Shown here piece by piece: positions 1-5,887 of a stretch of DNA of 9,419 bases. Below the pieces are notes generated by a model. The model did no database searches. It had not been told where the DNA came from and saw nothing but the letters and a program-made list of their open reading frames with translations. Origin of the DNA: CAYQAJ01 sp964415245 (GTDB lineage Bacteria > Planctomycetota > Planctomycetia > Pirellulales > Pirellulaceae); contig CAYQAJ010000211.1 of assembly GCA_964415245.1 (NCBI GenBank), positions 1-9,419 on the forward strand, read 5' to 3'. Positions within the stretch are counted from its first letter, which is position 1. Every line of letters begins with the position of its first letter. The position numbers and the translations under genes are program-made.

Positions 1-358
1 CCACTTCGCCCCGCGGCGTGTACGTGGTGGTGGTGACGCCCGTGGGGTCGGCCGAGGTGAGCTTCTGGCTGGCCGCATCGTAGCTGAACGTGTGCCGGCG
101 GCCGCTGGGGTAGAGCTGGCCGGTGAGGCGTCCGGCGGCGTCATAGACCATCGTGGCGCGGATATCGCGGGGCGTCCACTTGAGCGTCTGGCGGCCGGCG
201 GGGTCGTACCCCAGCGTGGTGATGCGGCCCAGGGGGTCGATTTCCTCGATTCTGCGGCCGGCGGCGTCGTACGTGCTGGTGAAGGCGAACCCGCGGCCGT
301 TGATGGCGGCAATGGTGCGGCCGGCGGCATCGTAGACGGTCGTGGCGCGGGAGCCCAA
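1..358 (-). CDS. Rhs/YD-repeat protein fragment (partial, probably 5'-truncated)
   Basis: The minus strand encodes five consecutive YD repeats at a spacing of 20-21 residues (YDAAGRT, YDAAGRR, YDPAGRQ, YDAAGRL, YDAASQK) and the start of a sixth before the left edge. Such repeats form the hollow beta-cage shell of Rhs/YD proteins, which enclose a C-terminal toxin or act as surface proteins. The homology stops abruptly near 355. Upstream the frame stays open only to a TGA at 440-442 and shows no repeat character. The only plausible start is TTG at 356-358, with a weak AAGG upstream; the first ATG is near 150. A normal Rhs protein has hundreds of residues before this point, so I read it as a 5'-truncated remnant, though the part beyond the left edge could be intact. 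It lies downstream of, and on the same strand as, an orphan toxin/immunity pair, which suits a decayed Rhs locus. The Rhs assignment is very secure; gene status is not. Confidence 0.8.
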   Translation of the reverse strand, partial: MGSRATTVYDAAGRTIAAINGRGFAFTSTYDAAGRRIEEIDPLGRITTLGYDPAGRQTLKWTPRDIRATMVYDAAGRLTGQLYPSGRRHTFSYDAASQKLTSADPTGVTTTTYTPRGEV

Positions 359-545
359 CGAAGAGACCTTGGGAAAACCAGGGGACGCCCAGCCGGGGAT
401 TGTAATGGCTAGTTGAGCGCTTCGGCAACGATGTTCTGGTCAGGGCGCCGGCGTCACAGAATGCGAGTCCTGCCGGATCGGTCAGCGGTGGGAGGCGTTC
501 AGGCTGGGCCAAGATGAATCGACTCGCTTACTGCGGCTCAGGCGG

Positions 546-565
546 AAACGGGGGCATCGGCCCGT
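546..565 (-). terminator. Weak candidate terminator after the immunity gene
   Basis: Five bases past the immunity-gene stop, the minus strand can pair ACGGG with CCCGT around an 8-nt loop and then reads TTT before turning GC-rich. The position is right for a terminator, but the stem is short and the U-tract minimal. Confidence 0.25.
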
Positions 566-570
566 CACCC

Positions 571-786
571 CTACTCTGATTCTTGATGGTGCAAAACCCT
601 CTCGTAAACACTACCGAGAGTTTTCATCAGAGCTAGCGCCTCTTCCTTGTTTACCCCCATGCGTGTTGCAAACTCGAGGATGTCTAATCCATTACATACC
701 TCATTGAGAGCGTTACACATAATCATCAAGTCGTTAGATGTCAGAGTGACCACAACCCCTGTACTGGTAACTTCCTGCACGTTCAT
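571..786 (-). CDS. Small immunity protein for the adjacent polymorphic toxin
   Basis: This 71-residue acidic protein carries NALNEVCNG (25-33) and FATRMG (39-44). I recall this pattern from a widespread family of small proteins encoded just after Rhs- or FHA-type toxin C-termini, where they act as cytoplasmic immunity proteins that bind and neutralise the toxin. Family membership is from memory; the role is inferred mainly from position. The ATG at 784-786 is preferred over an in-frame upstream start at 906 because an AGGAG motif sits 8 nt before it and the upstream extension would overlap the toxin coding region. The gap to the toxin stop is 11 nt, so the two genes are probably co-transcribed and translationally linked. 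There is no signal peptide or membrane segment. GC is markedly lower than in the housekeeping genes, which suggests horizontal acquisition. Confidence 0.75.
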   Translation of the reverse strand: MNVQEVTSTGVVVTLTSNDLMIMCNALNEVCNGLDILEFATRMGVNKEEALALMKTLGSVYERVLHHQESE

Positions 787-794
787 AGAGCACG

Positions 795-799
795 CTCCT
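795..799 (-). promoter_or_regulatory. Shine-Dalgarno site overlapping the toxin stop codon
   Basis: On the minus strand the toxin's TAG stop (800-798) forms the first bases of TAGGAG, whose AGGAG lies 8 nt before the immunity ATG. Ribosomes ending on the toxin therefore finish on the immunity gene's binding site. This decides the immunity start and implies coupled translation. Confidence 0.7.
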
Positions 800-1343
800 A
801 CTTCAAACCGTCGAAATACGATTTTCCATCTTTCGGTTTGAAAGCTGTCCCCAAGTCGGGGTGGTTCGGATCTCGAATCACGACGGTTTTGGAATTGTCG
901 TCCCAAAATGCCTTGCGCCCTTTCGCAAGGTTCTTTGACGCGGAAGGGTTAGTCATAACGTCGTCAACATGTCGAGTAAAGTCGTCTGCCGTAGAGAACT
1001 CTGGAAATTCCGTTCTGTGCTTGGACCATGCATGTCCCTTGCCAATTTGTTGAGCATCGGGCGATGCAACTCTTTGCACCTTGGTAAGTGTCTTGCTTAC
1101 TTGTTCTGCACCCTCTTCGCCGACCTTCTTCGCGGTGCCTTCGGTCGTCTTCTTTCCTCCTTGGCCAAGCGCGAAGCCGAGGGCAATCCCGCCACCGATC
1201 AGGCTGCTAATCCCCAATAGCGTGGCCGCCCCAATCACCGCTGCCTGAACTGGAGCGGGCAAAGAGTCAAAAACGTCGTCGGCAGCCCGCAGTACTTGCG
1301 AAATGTCCTCACCGGGGCAGGCAATCGCACAAAGGTGCGTCAC
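798..1343 (-). CDS. Orphan polymorphic-toxin C-terminal domain protein
   Basis: This 181-residue product has a short Cys-containing head (1-30), one strongly hydrophobic segment (about 32-60), a charged Lys/Glu-rich linker (63-90) and a C-terminal domain (about 100-181). The domain's landmarks are GHAWSKH (103-109), an NPS turn near 132, KGRKAFWDD (141-149), TVVIRDPN (153-160), GTAF (165-168) and a terminal YFDGL. I recall this pattern as the C-terminal domain of CdiA/FHA- and Rhs-type contact toxins, probably nucleases of the BECR/EndoU-like group; the exact Pfam family and target cannot be named from sequence alone. His104, His109, Arg143 and Trp147 are candidate active-site residues. The GTG start is the first after an in-frame TAG 9 nt upstream and has no Shine-Dalgarno. 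The usual large delivery portion is missing, so this may be a displaced orphan toxin tip. The hydrophobic segment could instead mark a stand-alone secreted effector. The immunity gene follows directly. Confidence 0.7.
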   Translation of the reverse strand: MTHLCAIACPGEDISQVLRAADDVFDSLPAPVQAAVIGAATLLGISSLIGGGIALGFALGQGGKKTTEGTAKKVGEEGAEQVSKTLTKVQRVASPDAQQIGKGHAWSKHRTEFPEFSTADDFTRHVDDVMTNPSASKNLAKGRKAFWDDNSKTVVIRDPNHPDLGTAFKPKDGKSYFDGLK

Positions 1344-1363
1344 GAAAACGAACTATCGGACAA

Positions 1364-1382
1364 CGGCTCGACGGTCGAGCCG
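1364..1382. promoter_or_regulatory. Perfect 19-nt dyad, candidate operator between divergent genes
   Basis: The arms CGGCTCGAC and GTCGAGCCG are exact reverse complements around one central base (1373). The dyad lies in the 76-nt gap between the toxin GTG (1343) and the Tat-protein ATG (1420). It has no adjoining T-run on either strand, so a terminator is unlikely. A dimeric regulator site controlling one or both genes is the natural reading, but this is inference. Confidence 0.4.
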
Positions 1383-1419
1383 GAATCCTCAAACCCTGAT
1401 TTCTCAATGGAGATGACCC

Positions 1420-1719
1420 ATGCTTGAGAAGCTTACGAACGTCGCTGAACGGGCGGCGAGTAACGTATCGCGCCGGCAGTTTCTGGGAGGACTCGGAAAA
1501 TGCGCCGTCACGGTTGCTGCGATACTGGGAGGAACTTTGGTGTTGCCGGGCGTTGCACGCGCCAGCGGCAAGTGTTGTCCCCGAGGAACCCACTGCCGCA
1601 GGCCCGGCAAACATTGCCGGCTTGTTGGGTGTCAAGGAAATCGCAACGACGACTTCGTTATCTGCTACTGGGACTGCGATGGCGAACTCGACATTTCAGG
1701 CTGTTATGGCAATCACTGA
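1420..1719 (+). CDS. Small Tat-exported cysteine-rich protein of unknown function
   Basis: The 99-residue product has a twin-arginine signal: SRRQFLG at 17-23, a hydrophobic stretch at about 28-44, and a probable cleavage after ARA (46-48). The predicted mature part is about 51 residues with eight cysteines, including a CC pair, CPRGTHC, KHC, VGC, VIC, WDC and SGC. It is basic in its first half and acidic in its second. Export through Tat implies folding, and perhaps cofactor loading or disulfide formation, before or during transport. The ATG follows GGAG by 7 nt, which supports the start. The gene is divergent from the toxin/immunity pair and convergent with pheT. I do not recognise a family. 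Possible readings include a disulfide-stabilised extracellular peptide, a small metal- or cluster-binding protein, or something related to the Cys-rich MauA-type chains. That the gene is real is well supported; its function is not. Confidence 0.75.
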   Translation: MLEKLTNVAERAASNVSRRQFLGGLGKCAVTVAAILGGTLVLPGVARASGKCCPRGTHCRRPGKHCRLVGCQGNRNDDFVICYWDCDGELDISGCYGNH

Positions 1720-1868
1720 ATTGGGGACTCGTCGGACGCGGACCAAGGGAGCGCACCTGCAGCATTCCGGGGATGGCGGACCAGCCTCCCCTGCCGGCTC
1801 GCGCAGATCAAGCACGTCAGGCACGTTCTGACCAACAAGAAGTCTCGGTGCGTTTGGGCACACGCTCG

Positions 1869-3884
1869 CTATCCCAGCAGCTTCGCGCCGTGTGCTTTGG
1901 CGCATATCGCCACTACGCGGTCGCGCACGGCGTCGACTTCCTGGCCGGTGAGGGTGCGCTGGCGGGAGCGGAGGCTGAGGGAGAAGAAGAGACGCTTCTT
2001 GCCGGGGCCGTCGGTTTGGGGGTCGCGGTAGGTTTCGCGGTACTGGAGCGATTCCAATAGCTCGCCCGCCGCCTCGCGTACCGTGGGCGACAGCGCTGCC
2101 CAGCGGACGCTCTCGTCGACGACCAGGTTCAGGTCGCGCTCGACGCTGGGATAGTCGCTTTGCCGCTGGTACTGCGGAACGAGGCACGCATCTCGGGCCA
2201 GCTCGTCCAACGACAGCTCGGCCACCGCCGCCGGCTGGCGCAGGCCGAATTGCGCGAGCCCCTCGTCCGACACTTCCCCGAGATAGCCGAGCAAGCGGCC
2301 ATCAAGACGCAAGGCGCAGGACTTGTCGGGGTCCAGCAATCCGATGGAAGCATCGGCTACTTCGAGCTCGGTCCGCGGTCTGAGCACGTTCACAAGCTGC
2401 TCGACGATCCCTTTGACGCCGAAGAATCCGCTGCTGCCGACCAGCGTCAGCATCAGCGGCTCGTCGGGGAGATCGCCGGGGCGCGGCAGGTAGACCCGGG
2501 CGGTTTCAAACTGCTCGACGTCGCCGCCAGCCAGCGACTCGTTGATCCGCCGCGCTTCGAGCAAACTGGGGACGAGGCTGCGGCGCAATACGTCGTCGCC
2601 CCGCAAGAGCGGCGTGCTGGTGTGAAGCGGAGCCGCGTCGCTCCACGGGCTGAACGCCTCAGACAATTGCGGCGCGACCACGCTGGTTGTCATCGCCTCG
2701 TCGTAGCCGGCCGCGCAAAGCACGCCCCGTACCTTCTCCAATACGCGGTCGACGTCGCCGCGGTGCGAGGGAGTCATCGGCACGGCCACGTCCTCGGGAA
2801 TCGTGTCGTAGCCGTGCAGTCGGGCGACTTCCTCAACGAGGTCGATCTCGCGCGCCAGGTCGCGGCGCCAGCTTGGCGGTGCGACTTCGACACTCGCGGC
2901 GTCGCTGCGAATCAACCGGCACCCGAGCGCTTCGAGCAAGCGGGGCACTTCTCTTGCTTCGAAGTGGATGCCCAGAATCCGCGCCAATTGTGCCAGTCGC
3001 AACACGATGGACTGGCGCGGCTCGATGGGTCGGCCGACGCTCACCGCGCCCGAGGCAAGTTCCCCGCCGGCGATTTCCAGAATGAGTTGGCAACAGCGGC
3101 GGCTGGCCCGCTCGACGCCTTCGGGGTCGACACCGCGCTCGAAGCGGTAGGAGGAGTCGCTGTGCAGCGACAGCTTTCGCGCCGTGCCGCGAACCGAAAC
3201 GGGGGCGAACTGCGCCGACTCGATCAACAGGTCGGTCGTGCTCGGGCTAATCTCCGTCGACGCGCCGCCCATCACTCCCGCCACGGCCACCGCCGAACGG
3301 GCATCGGCGATGACGCACATCGAATCGTCGAGCGTGTAGGTATTGTGGTCGATGGCCTCGATGGTTTCGCCAGAGCGTGCCCGACGCACGACGATCCGCT
3401 GCTCGGCCAGCTTCGCCAGGTCGAAGGCGTGCAGCGGCTGGCCCGACTCCATCAGCACGTAGTTGGTGATGTCGACGATGTTGTTGATCGCCGCGATCCC
3501 CACAGTTTGCAGCCGATCAACCAACCACCGTGGGCTGGGCCCAACCTTCACCCCGCGAATCACGCGTGCCGTGTACTGCCAGCAAAGGTCGTCGCACTCG
3601 ATCGTCACCTGCGTCAGTTTCGCGGCCGGAATGCTAGCTTCGGGAGCCGCCGGATCGGGCCGTTTCATGGGCACGCCAAAAAGCGCGGCGATTTCGCGGG
3701 CCACGCCGATGTGCCCCAAGCAGTCGGGGCGGTTGCTGGTGACCTCCAGGTCGATGGCCAGGTCGCTCCCCACGGTCTCGGTCGACTCGTGGTTGAGTCC
3801 CGAGAACGTAAGGCGCCGCACAACCTCATCCGGGGTCGCCGGGGGTGAGGCGTAGTCTTTCAGCCAGTTCCAGGAGACAAGCAT
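1869..3884 (-). CDS. pheT: Phenylalanine--tRNA ligase beta subunit, short form
   Basis: This is the 671-residue beta chain of the cytoplasmic alpha2beta2 enzyme that charges tRNA-Phe. In order it shows the B1 opening MLVSWNWLKDY; B3/B4 features NNIVDITNYV and GQPLHAFD (about 134-155), VAGVMGG and RFERGVDP (247-254); a B5 domain ending DLVEEVARLHGYD (about 348-360); a class-II-like core to about 555; and the anticodon-binding FDX-ACB domain from YPSVERDL (578) to the end. Typical bacterial PheT is about 800 residues because an OB-fold tRNA-binding insert of about 110 residues interrupts B1 near residue 39. Here only a few residues join the two B1 halves (SGLNHEST to LEVTSNRPD), so that domain is absent. 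ATG 3884 is chosen because MLVSWNWL is the conserved N-terminus; a TTG 18 nt upstream is possible. No clear Shine-Dalgarno is visible. pheS, a frequent upstream partner, is not adjacent. Confidence 0.97.
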   Translation of the reverse strand: MLVSWNWLKDYASPPATPDEVVRRLTFSGLNHESTETVGSDLAIDLEVTSNRPDCLGHIGVAREIAALFGVPMKRPDPAAPEASIPAAKLTQVTIECDDLCWQYTARVIRGVKVGPSPRWLVDRLQTVGIAAINNIVDITNYVLMESGQPLHAFDLAKLAEQRIVVRRARSGETIEAIDHNTYTLDDSMCVIADARSAVAVAGVMGGASTEISPSTTDLLIESAQFAPVSVRGTARKLSLHSDSSYRFERGVDPEGVERASRRCCQLILEIAGGELASGAVSVGRPIEPRQSIVLRLAQLARILGIHFEAREVPRLLEALGCRLIRSDAASVEVAPPSWRRDLAREIDLVEEVARLHGYDTIPEDVAVPMTPSHRGDVDRVLEKVRGVLCAAGYDEAMTTSVVAPQLSEAFSPWSDAAPLHTSTPLLRGDDVLRRSLVPSLLEARRINESLAGGDVEQFETARVYLPRPGDLPDEPLMLTLVGSSGFFGVKGIVEQLVNVLRPRTELEVADASIGLLDPDKSCALRLDGRLLGYLGEVSDEGLAQFGLRQPAAVAELSLDELARDACLVPQYQRQSDYPSVERDLNLVVDESVRWAALSPTVREAAGELLESLQYRETYRDPQTDGPGKKRLFFSLSLRSRQRTLTGQEVDAVRDRVVAICAKAHGAKLLG

Positions 3885-3895
3885 GGGCGGCGGCA

Positions 3896-3993
3896 AGTGC
3901 AAAGTACGGAGTACAAAGTGCAGAGTTTAGAGCGGAAAGCGGAAAGCGGAAAGCGGAGAGCGGCGAGTGCAAAATGCAAAGTGCAGAGTACAG
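3896..3993. repeat. Degenerate heptanucleotide tandem array (14 units)
   Basis: Read on the plus strand, 98 nt divide without slippage into fourteen 7-mers. Thirteen begin with AG and one with AA. The units are of two kinds: AGTGCAA/AGTACAG types flank a central block of AGCGGAA/AGCGGAG types. Exact copies of AGCGGAA stand three in a row at 3931-3951. The array starts 12 nt upstream of the pheT ATG and so occupies its leader or promoter region. It resembles the short heptanucleotide repeats known from cyanobacterial intergenic regions, and I recall similar words in planctomycete spacers. No function is evident. Confidence 0.85.
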
Positions 3994-4030
3994 AATGGTT
4001 TACGGGGACCATGCCATAATGGGGGGATAG

Positions 4031-4054
4031 CCTCGGCCGGAAGGCCGGGGTTTT
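4031..4054 (+). terminator. GNRA-capped hairpin with short T-run
   Basis: CCTCGGCC and GGCCGGGG pair over 8 bp (one G-U) around a GGAA tetraloop and are followed by TTTT on the plus strand, the shape of an intrinsic terminator. No plus-strand gene lies immediately upstream, since pheT runs away from it. If real, it would attenuate a transcript started in the spacer ahead of the PQQ-like gene, or it may be a dispersed palindromic repeat. Confidence 0.4.
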
Positions 4055-4254
4055 CACACCCGGCGGCACCCCTCATGCCAGGAAAAACCGCGAAACTCTG
4101 CCGCAGGGGCGGTGTTTGACCTGTAACGGTTGCCGCGCCCGTACTGCGCCTTGACACGGGAGTCGGCCGTCGCGTTCGCGGTCTTATCCCCTTTGCCCCG
4201 TTTCTGCCCCCGATGCCCCGTCGAGGCGGGTGCGAACCCAATCGGAGAATCGCC

Positions 4255-5664
4255 ATGCGCTCTCGGCAAAGAATCGTCACCGTACTCGCCCTATGTGGCC
4301 TGCTCGCCGTGATTGCGGCAAGTGCCGCTTCGGCGGCCGACTGGTCCCGTTTCCGTGGACCCAACGGATCGGGCGTTGCCCCCGACGAAAAGCCGGTGCC
4401 AGAGAAGTGGAGCGCCGACGAGAATATCAAGTGGAAGGCCGAGCTGCCGGGACCCGGGGCATCGAGCCCGATTGTGGTCGGGAACCGCATCTTTGTCACC
4501 GCTTGGAGCGGGTATGGAGTGGACCGCGGCAGCCCCGGCGATCAAGACGAGCTGCGCCGTCACCTCGTTTGCATCGACCGCAAGTCCGGTGAGACCCTGT
4601 GGTCCAAGACGGTGGAGCCCGTGCTGCCGGAGGATCGCTACGCCGGCATGTTTGCGGAGAATGGTTACGCTTCGCACTCGCCCGTTTCCGACGGCGAGCG
4701 AGTTTACGTGTTCTTCGGCAAGACCGGCGTGCTGGCTTACGACATGGAAGGGAACCAACTCTGGCACACTAAGGTCGGCAGCGGCACCGATTCGCGCGGC
4801 TGGGGATCGGCCTCCAGCCCCATTCTCTACAAGGACCTGGTAATCGTCACAGCGTCGGCCGAGAGCAAGTCGCTCATCGCCCTGAACAAGGAAACCGGCG
4901 AGGAAGTGTGGAAGAAGACGGCCGACGGGTTCGGCGGCATTTGGGGAACGCCCGTGCTGGTGGAAATCGACGACAGCCGCACCGATTTGGTGCTGGGCGT
5001 GCCCAACGAGATTTGGGGATTCAATCCGGACACCGGCAAGTTTCTCTGGTATTGCCTGGCGATGCGGAACCAGACCTATTGCTCGAGTCTTGTGGCCGAG
5101 AATGGCGTCGTGTATGCCATCGAGTCGATGGGAGGGGGATCGATTGCCGTCCGCGCCGGCGGTGAAGGGGACGTCACCGATACGCACGTCGTCTGGTCGG
5201 GCCGCGACAATAGTCGCATCGAGACACCGCTCGTGCACGAAGGTCGCATCTATTACGTCTCACGAAACGTCGCCAACTGCATCGACGCCAGCGACGGCTC
5301 CCGTATCTACCAAACTCGGCTCAGCGGCGGCGATCGCCAGCCGCCCAGCGGAGGATCGGGCGGTCGCAGACCGACCGGCGGCGGGTCGGGAGGGCGCACT
5401 CCTGGCGGTTTCGGCGGGGGCGGCTTCGGCGGCGGAATGGCCGGAGGAGATTACTCTTCGCCCATCGCGGCCGACGGCAAAGTGTATTACATGAGCCGCT
5501 CGGGCGACGGCTTTGTCTACAAGCTGGGCGACAAGCTCGAACAGGTCGGCATGAATCGGCTTTCGGATGCAAGGGGCGAGGAATTCGTCGCCACGCCGGC
5601 GGTGAGCGATGGGGAGCTGTATATTCGCTCGACCACGCATCTCTACTGTGTAGCCGAGAAATAG
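4255..5664 (+). CDS. Secreted PQQ-like beta-propeller (outer membrane protein assembly BamB-like fold)
   Basis: The 469-residue product begins with a Sec signal peptide (charged MRSRQR, hydrophobic 7-22, cleavage near residue 27 after the ASAASA region). The mature protein opens with WSRFRGPNGSG (30-40), a signature I associate with a large planctomycete family of exported PQQ-like proteins. Propeller blades are marked by LVCIDRKSGETLWSK (104-118), LAYDMEGNQLWHTKV (160-174), LIALNKETGEEVWKK (207-221) and WGFNPDTGKFLWYC (254-267), the usual aliphatic-x-D/N-x-x-T/S-G-x-x-x-W pattern. A glycine/arginine-rich insert (about 358-398) interrupts the last blades. Enzymatic PQQ dehydrogenase activity is not evident, so a structural or protein-binding role in the periplasm is more likely. 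ATG 4255 is chosen over an ATG 42 nt upstream because GGAG precedes it by 7 nt and the signal peptide starts there. The next gene, in the same direction, is another envelope protein 223 nt away. Confidence 0.9.
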   Translation: MRSRQRIVTVLALCGLLAVIAASAASAADWSRFRGPNGSGVAPDEKPVPEKWSADENIKWKAELPGPGASSPIVVGNRIFVTAWSGYGVDRGSPGDQDELRRHLVCIDRKSGETLWSKTVEPVLPEDRYAGMFAENGYASHSPVSDGERVYVFFGKTGVLAYDMEGNQLWHTKVGSGTDSRGWGSASSPILYKDLVIVTASAESKSLIALNKETGEEVWKKTADGFGGIWGTPVLVEIDDSRTDLVLGVPNEIWGFNPDTGKFLWYCLAMRNQTYCSSLVAENGVVYAIESMGGGSIAVRAGGEGDVTDTHVVWSGRDNSRIETPLVHEGRIYYVSRNVANCIDASDGSRIYQTRLSGGDRQPPSGGSGGRRPTGGGSGGRTPGGFGGGGFGGGMAGGDYSSPIAADGKVYYMSRSGDGFVYKLGDKLEQVGMNRLSDARGEEFVATPAVSDGELYIRSTTHLYCVAEK

Positions 5665-5824
5665 CTCGCACGCTCGAGCCGATTCCCTGCAACCTGATCG
5701 ACCACGCTGGCGTGCACCTCGCTTGCGGTTTCGCGCTCCGCGCCCGCGGTGCGCCGCCGCCCGGATTCTCGCTTCCCCCCACGCACCTAGCGACCCGCGC
5801 GCTCCGACGGTACATTGCGACAAG

Positions 5825-5856
5825 GAATCGACGGCCGATTCCGTCGCCGTCGATTC
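5825..5856. promoter_or_regulatory. Perfect 11-bp inverted repeat upstream of the YceI-type lipoprotein gene
   Basis: GAATCGACGGC (5825-5835) and its exact reverse complement (5846-5856) flank a 10-nt spacer; one G-U pair could extend the RNA stem. It ends 31 nt before the ATG and 19 nt before the AGGAG. There is no T-run, so it is not a classic terminator for the upstream gene. A regulator site or a stable 5'-leader hairpin are the likely readings. Confidence 0.45.
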
Positions 5857-5887
5857 TCACAGCCGCATTCCTACGAGGAGACTTTCA

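Larger units (their letters stand above)
3885..4254. other. Divergent spacer between pheT and the PQQ-like gene
   Basis: This 370-nt gene-free stretch should hold the promoters of both divergent genes. It contains the heptamer array (3896-3993), an extended -10-like TGCCATAAT at 4012-4020 without a matching -35, and a GNRA hairpin (4031-4054). TTGAC words at 4116 and 4151 have no convincing -10 at 16-18 nt. GGAG at 4244-4247 serves the gene at 4255. I see no coding capacity or RNA gene in it. Confidence 0.6.

Noticed and set aside
141..512. Minus-strand frame overlapping the Rhs fragment, with a TTG start
   Set aside because: Across 141-355 the YD repeats are in another frame, so this one is a shadow there. 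Whether its first 50 residues are a relic of something else could not be decided.
2160..3848. Very long open frame (562 codons) on the plus strand opposite pheT
   Set aside because: It is the complementary shadow of pheT in high-GC DNA. The product has no recognisable domain and an Arg/Gln/His-rich composition typical of antisense frames.
4116..4190. TTGACC and TTGACA words as sigma-70 promoters for the PQQ-like gene
   Set aside because: No acceptable -10 hexamer lies 16-18 nt downstream of either.
4291..5238. Minus-strand open frame inside the PQQ-like gene
   Set aside because: It lies fully opposite clear propeller repeats; there is no independent support.
5664..5679. Short inverted repeat (GCTCG/CGAGC) at the stop of the PQQ-like gene as a terminator
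   Set aside because: A five-pair stem with no T-run; such pairings are common by chance in this composition.
5723..5887. Upstream extension of the YceI-type gene
   Set aside because: It would bury the lipoprotein signal 55 residues inside the protein. The ATG at 5888 has a good Shine-Dalgarno and lipobox.
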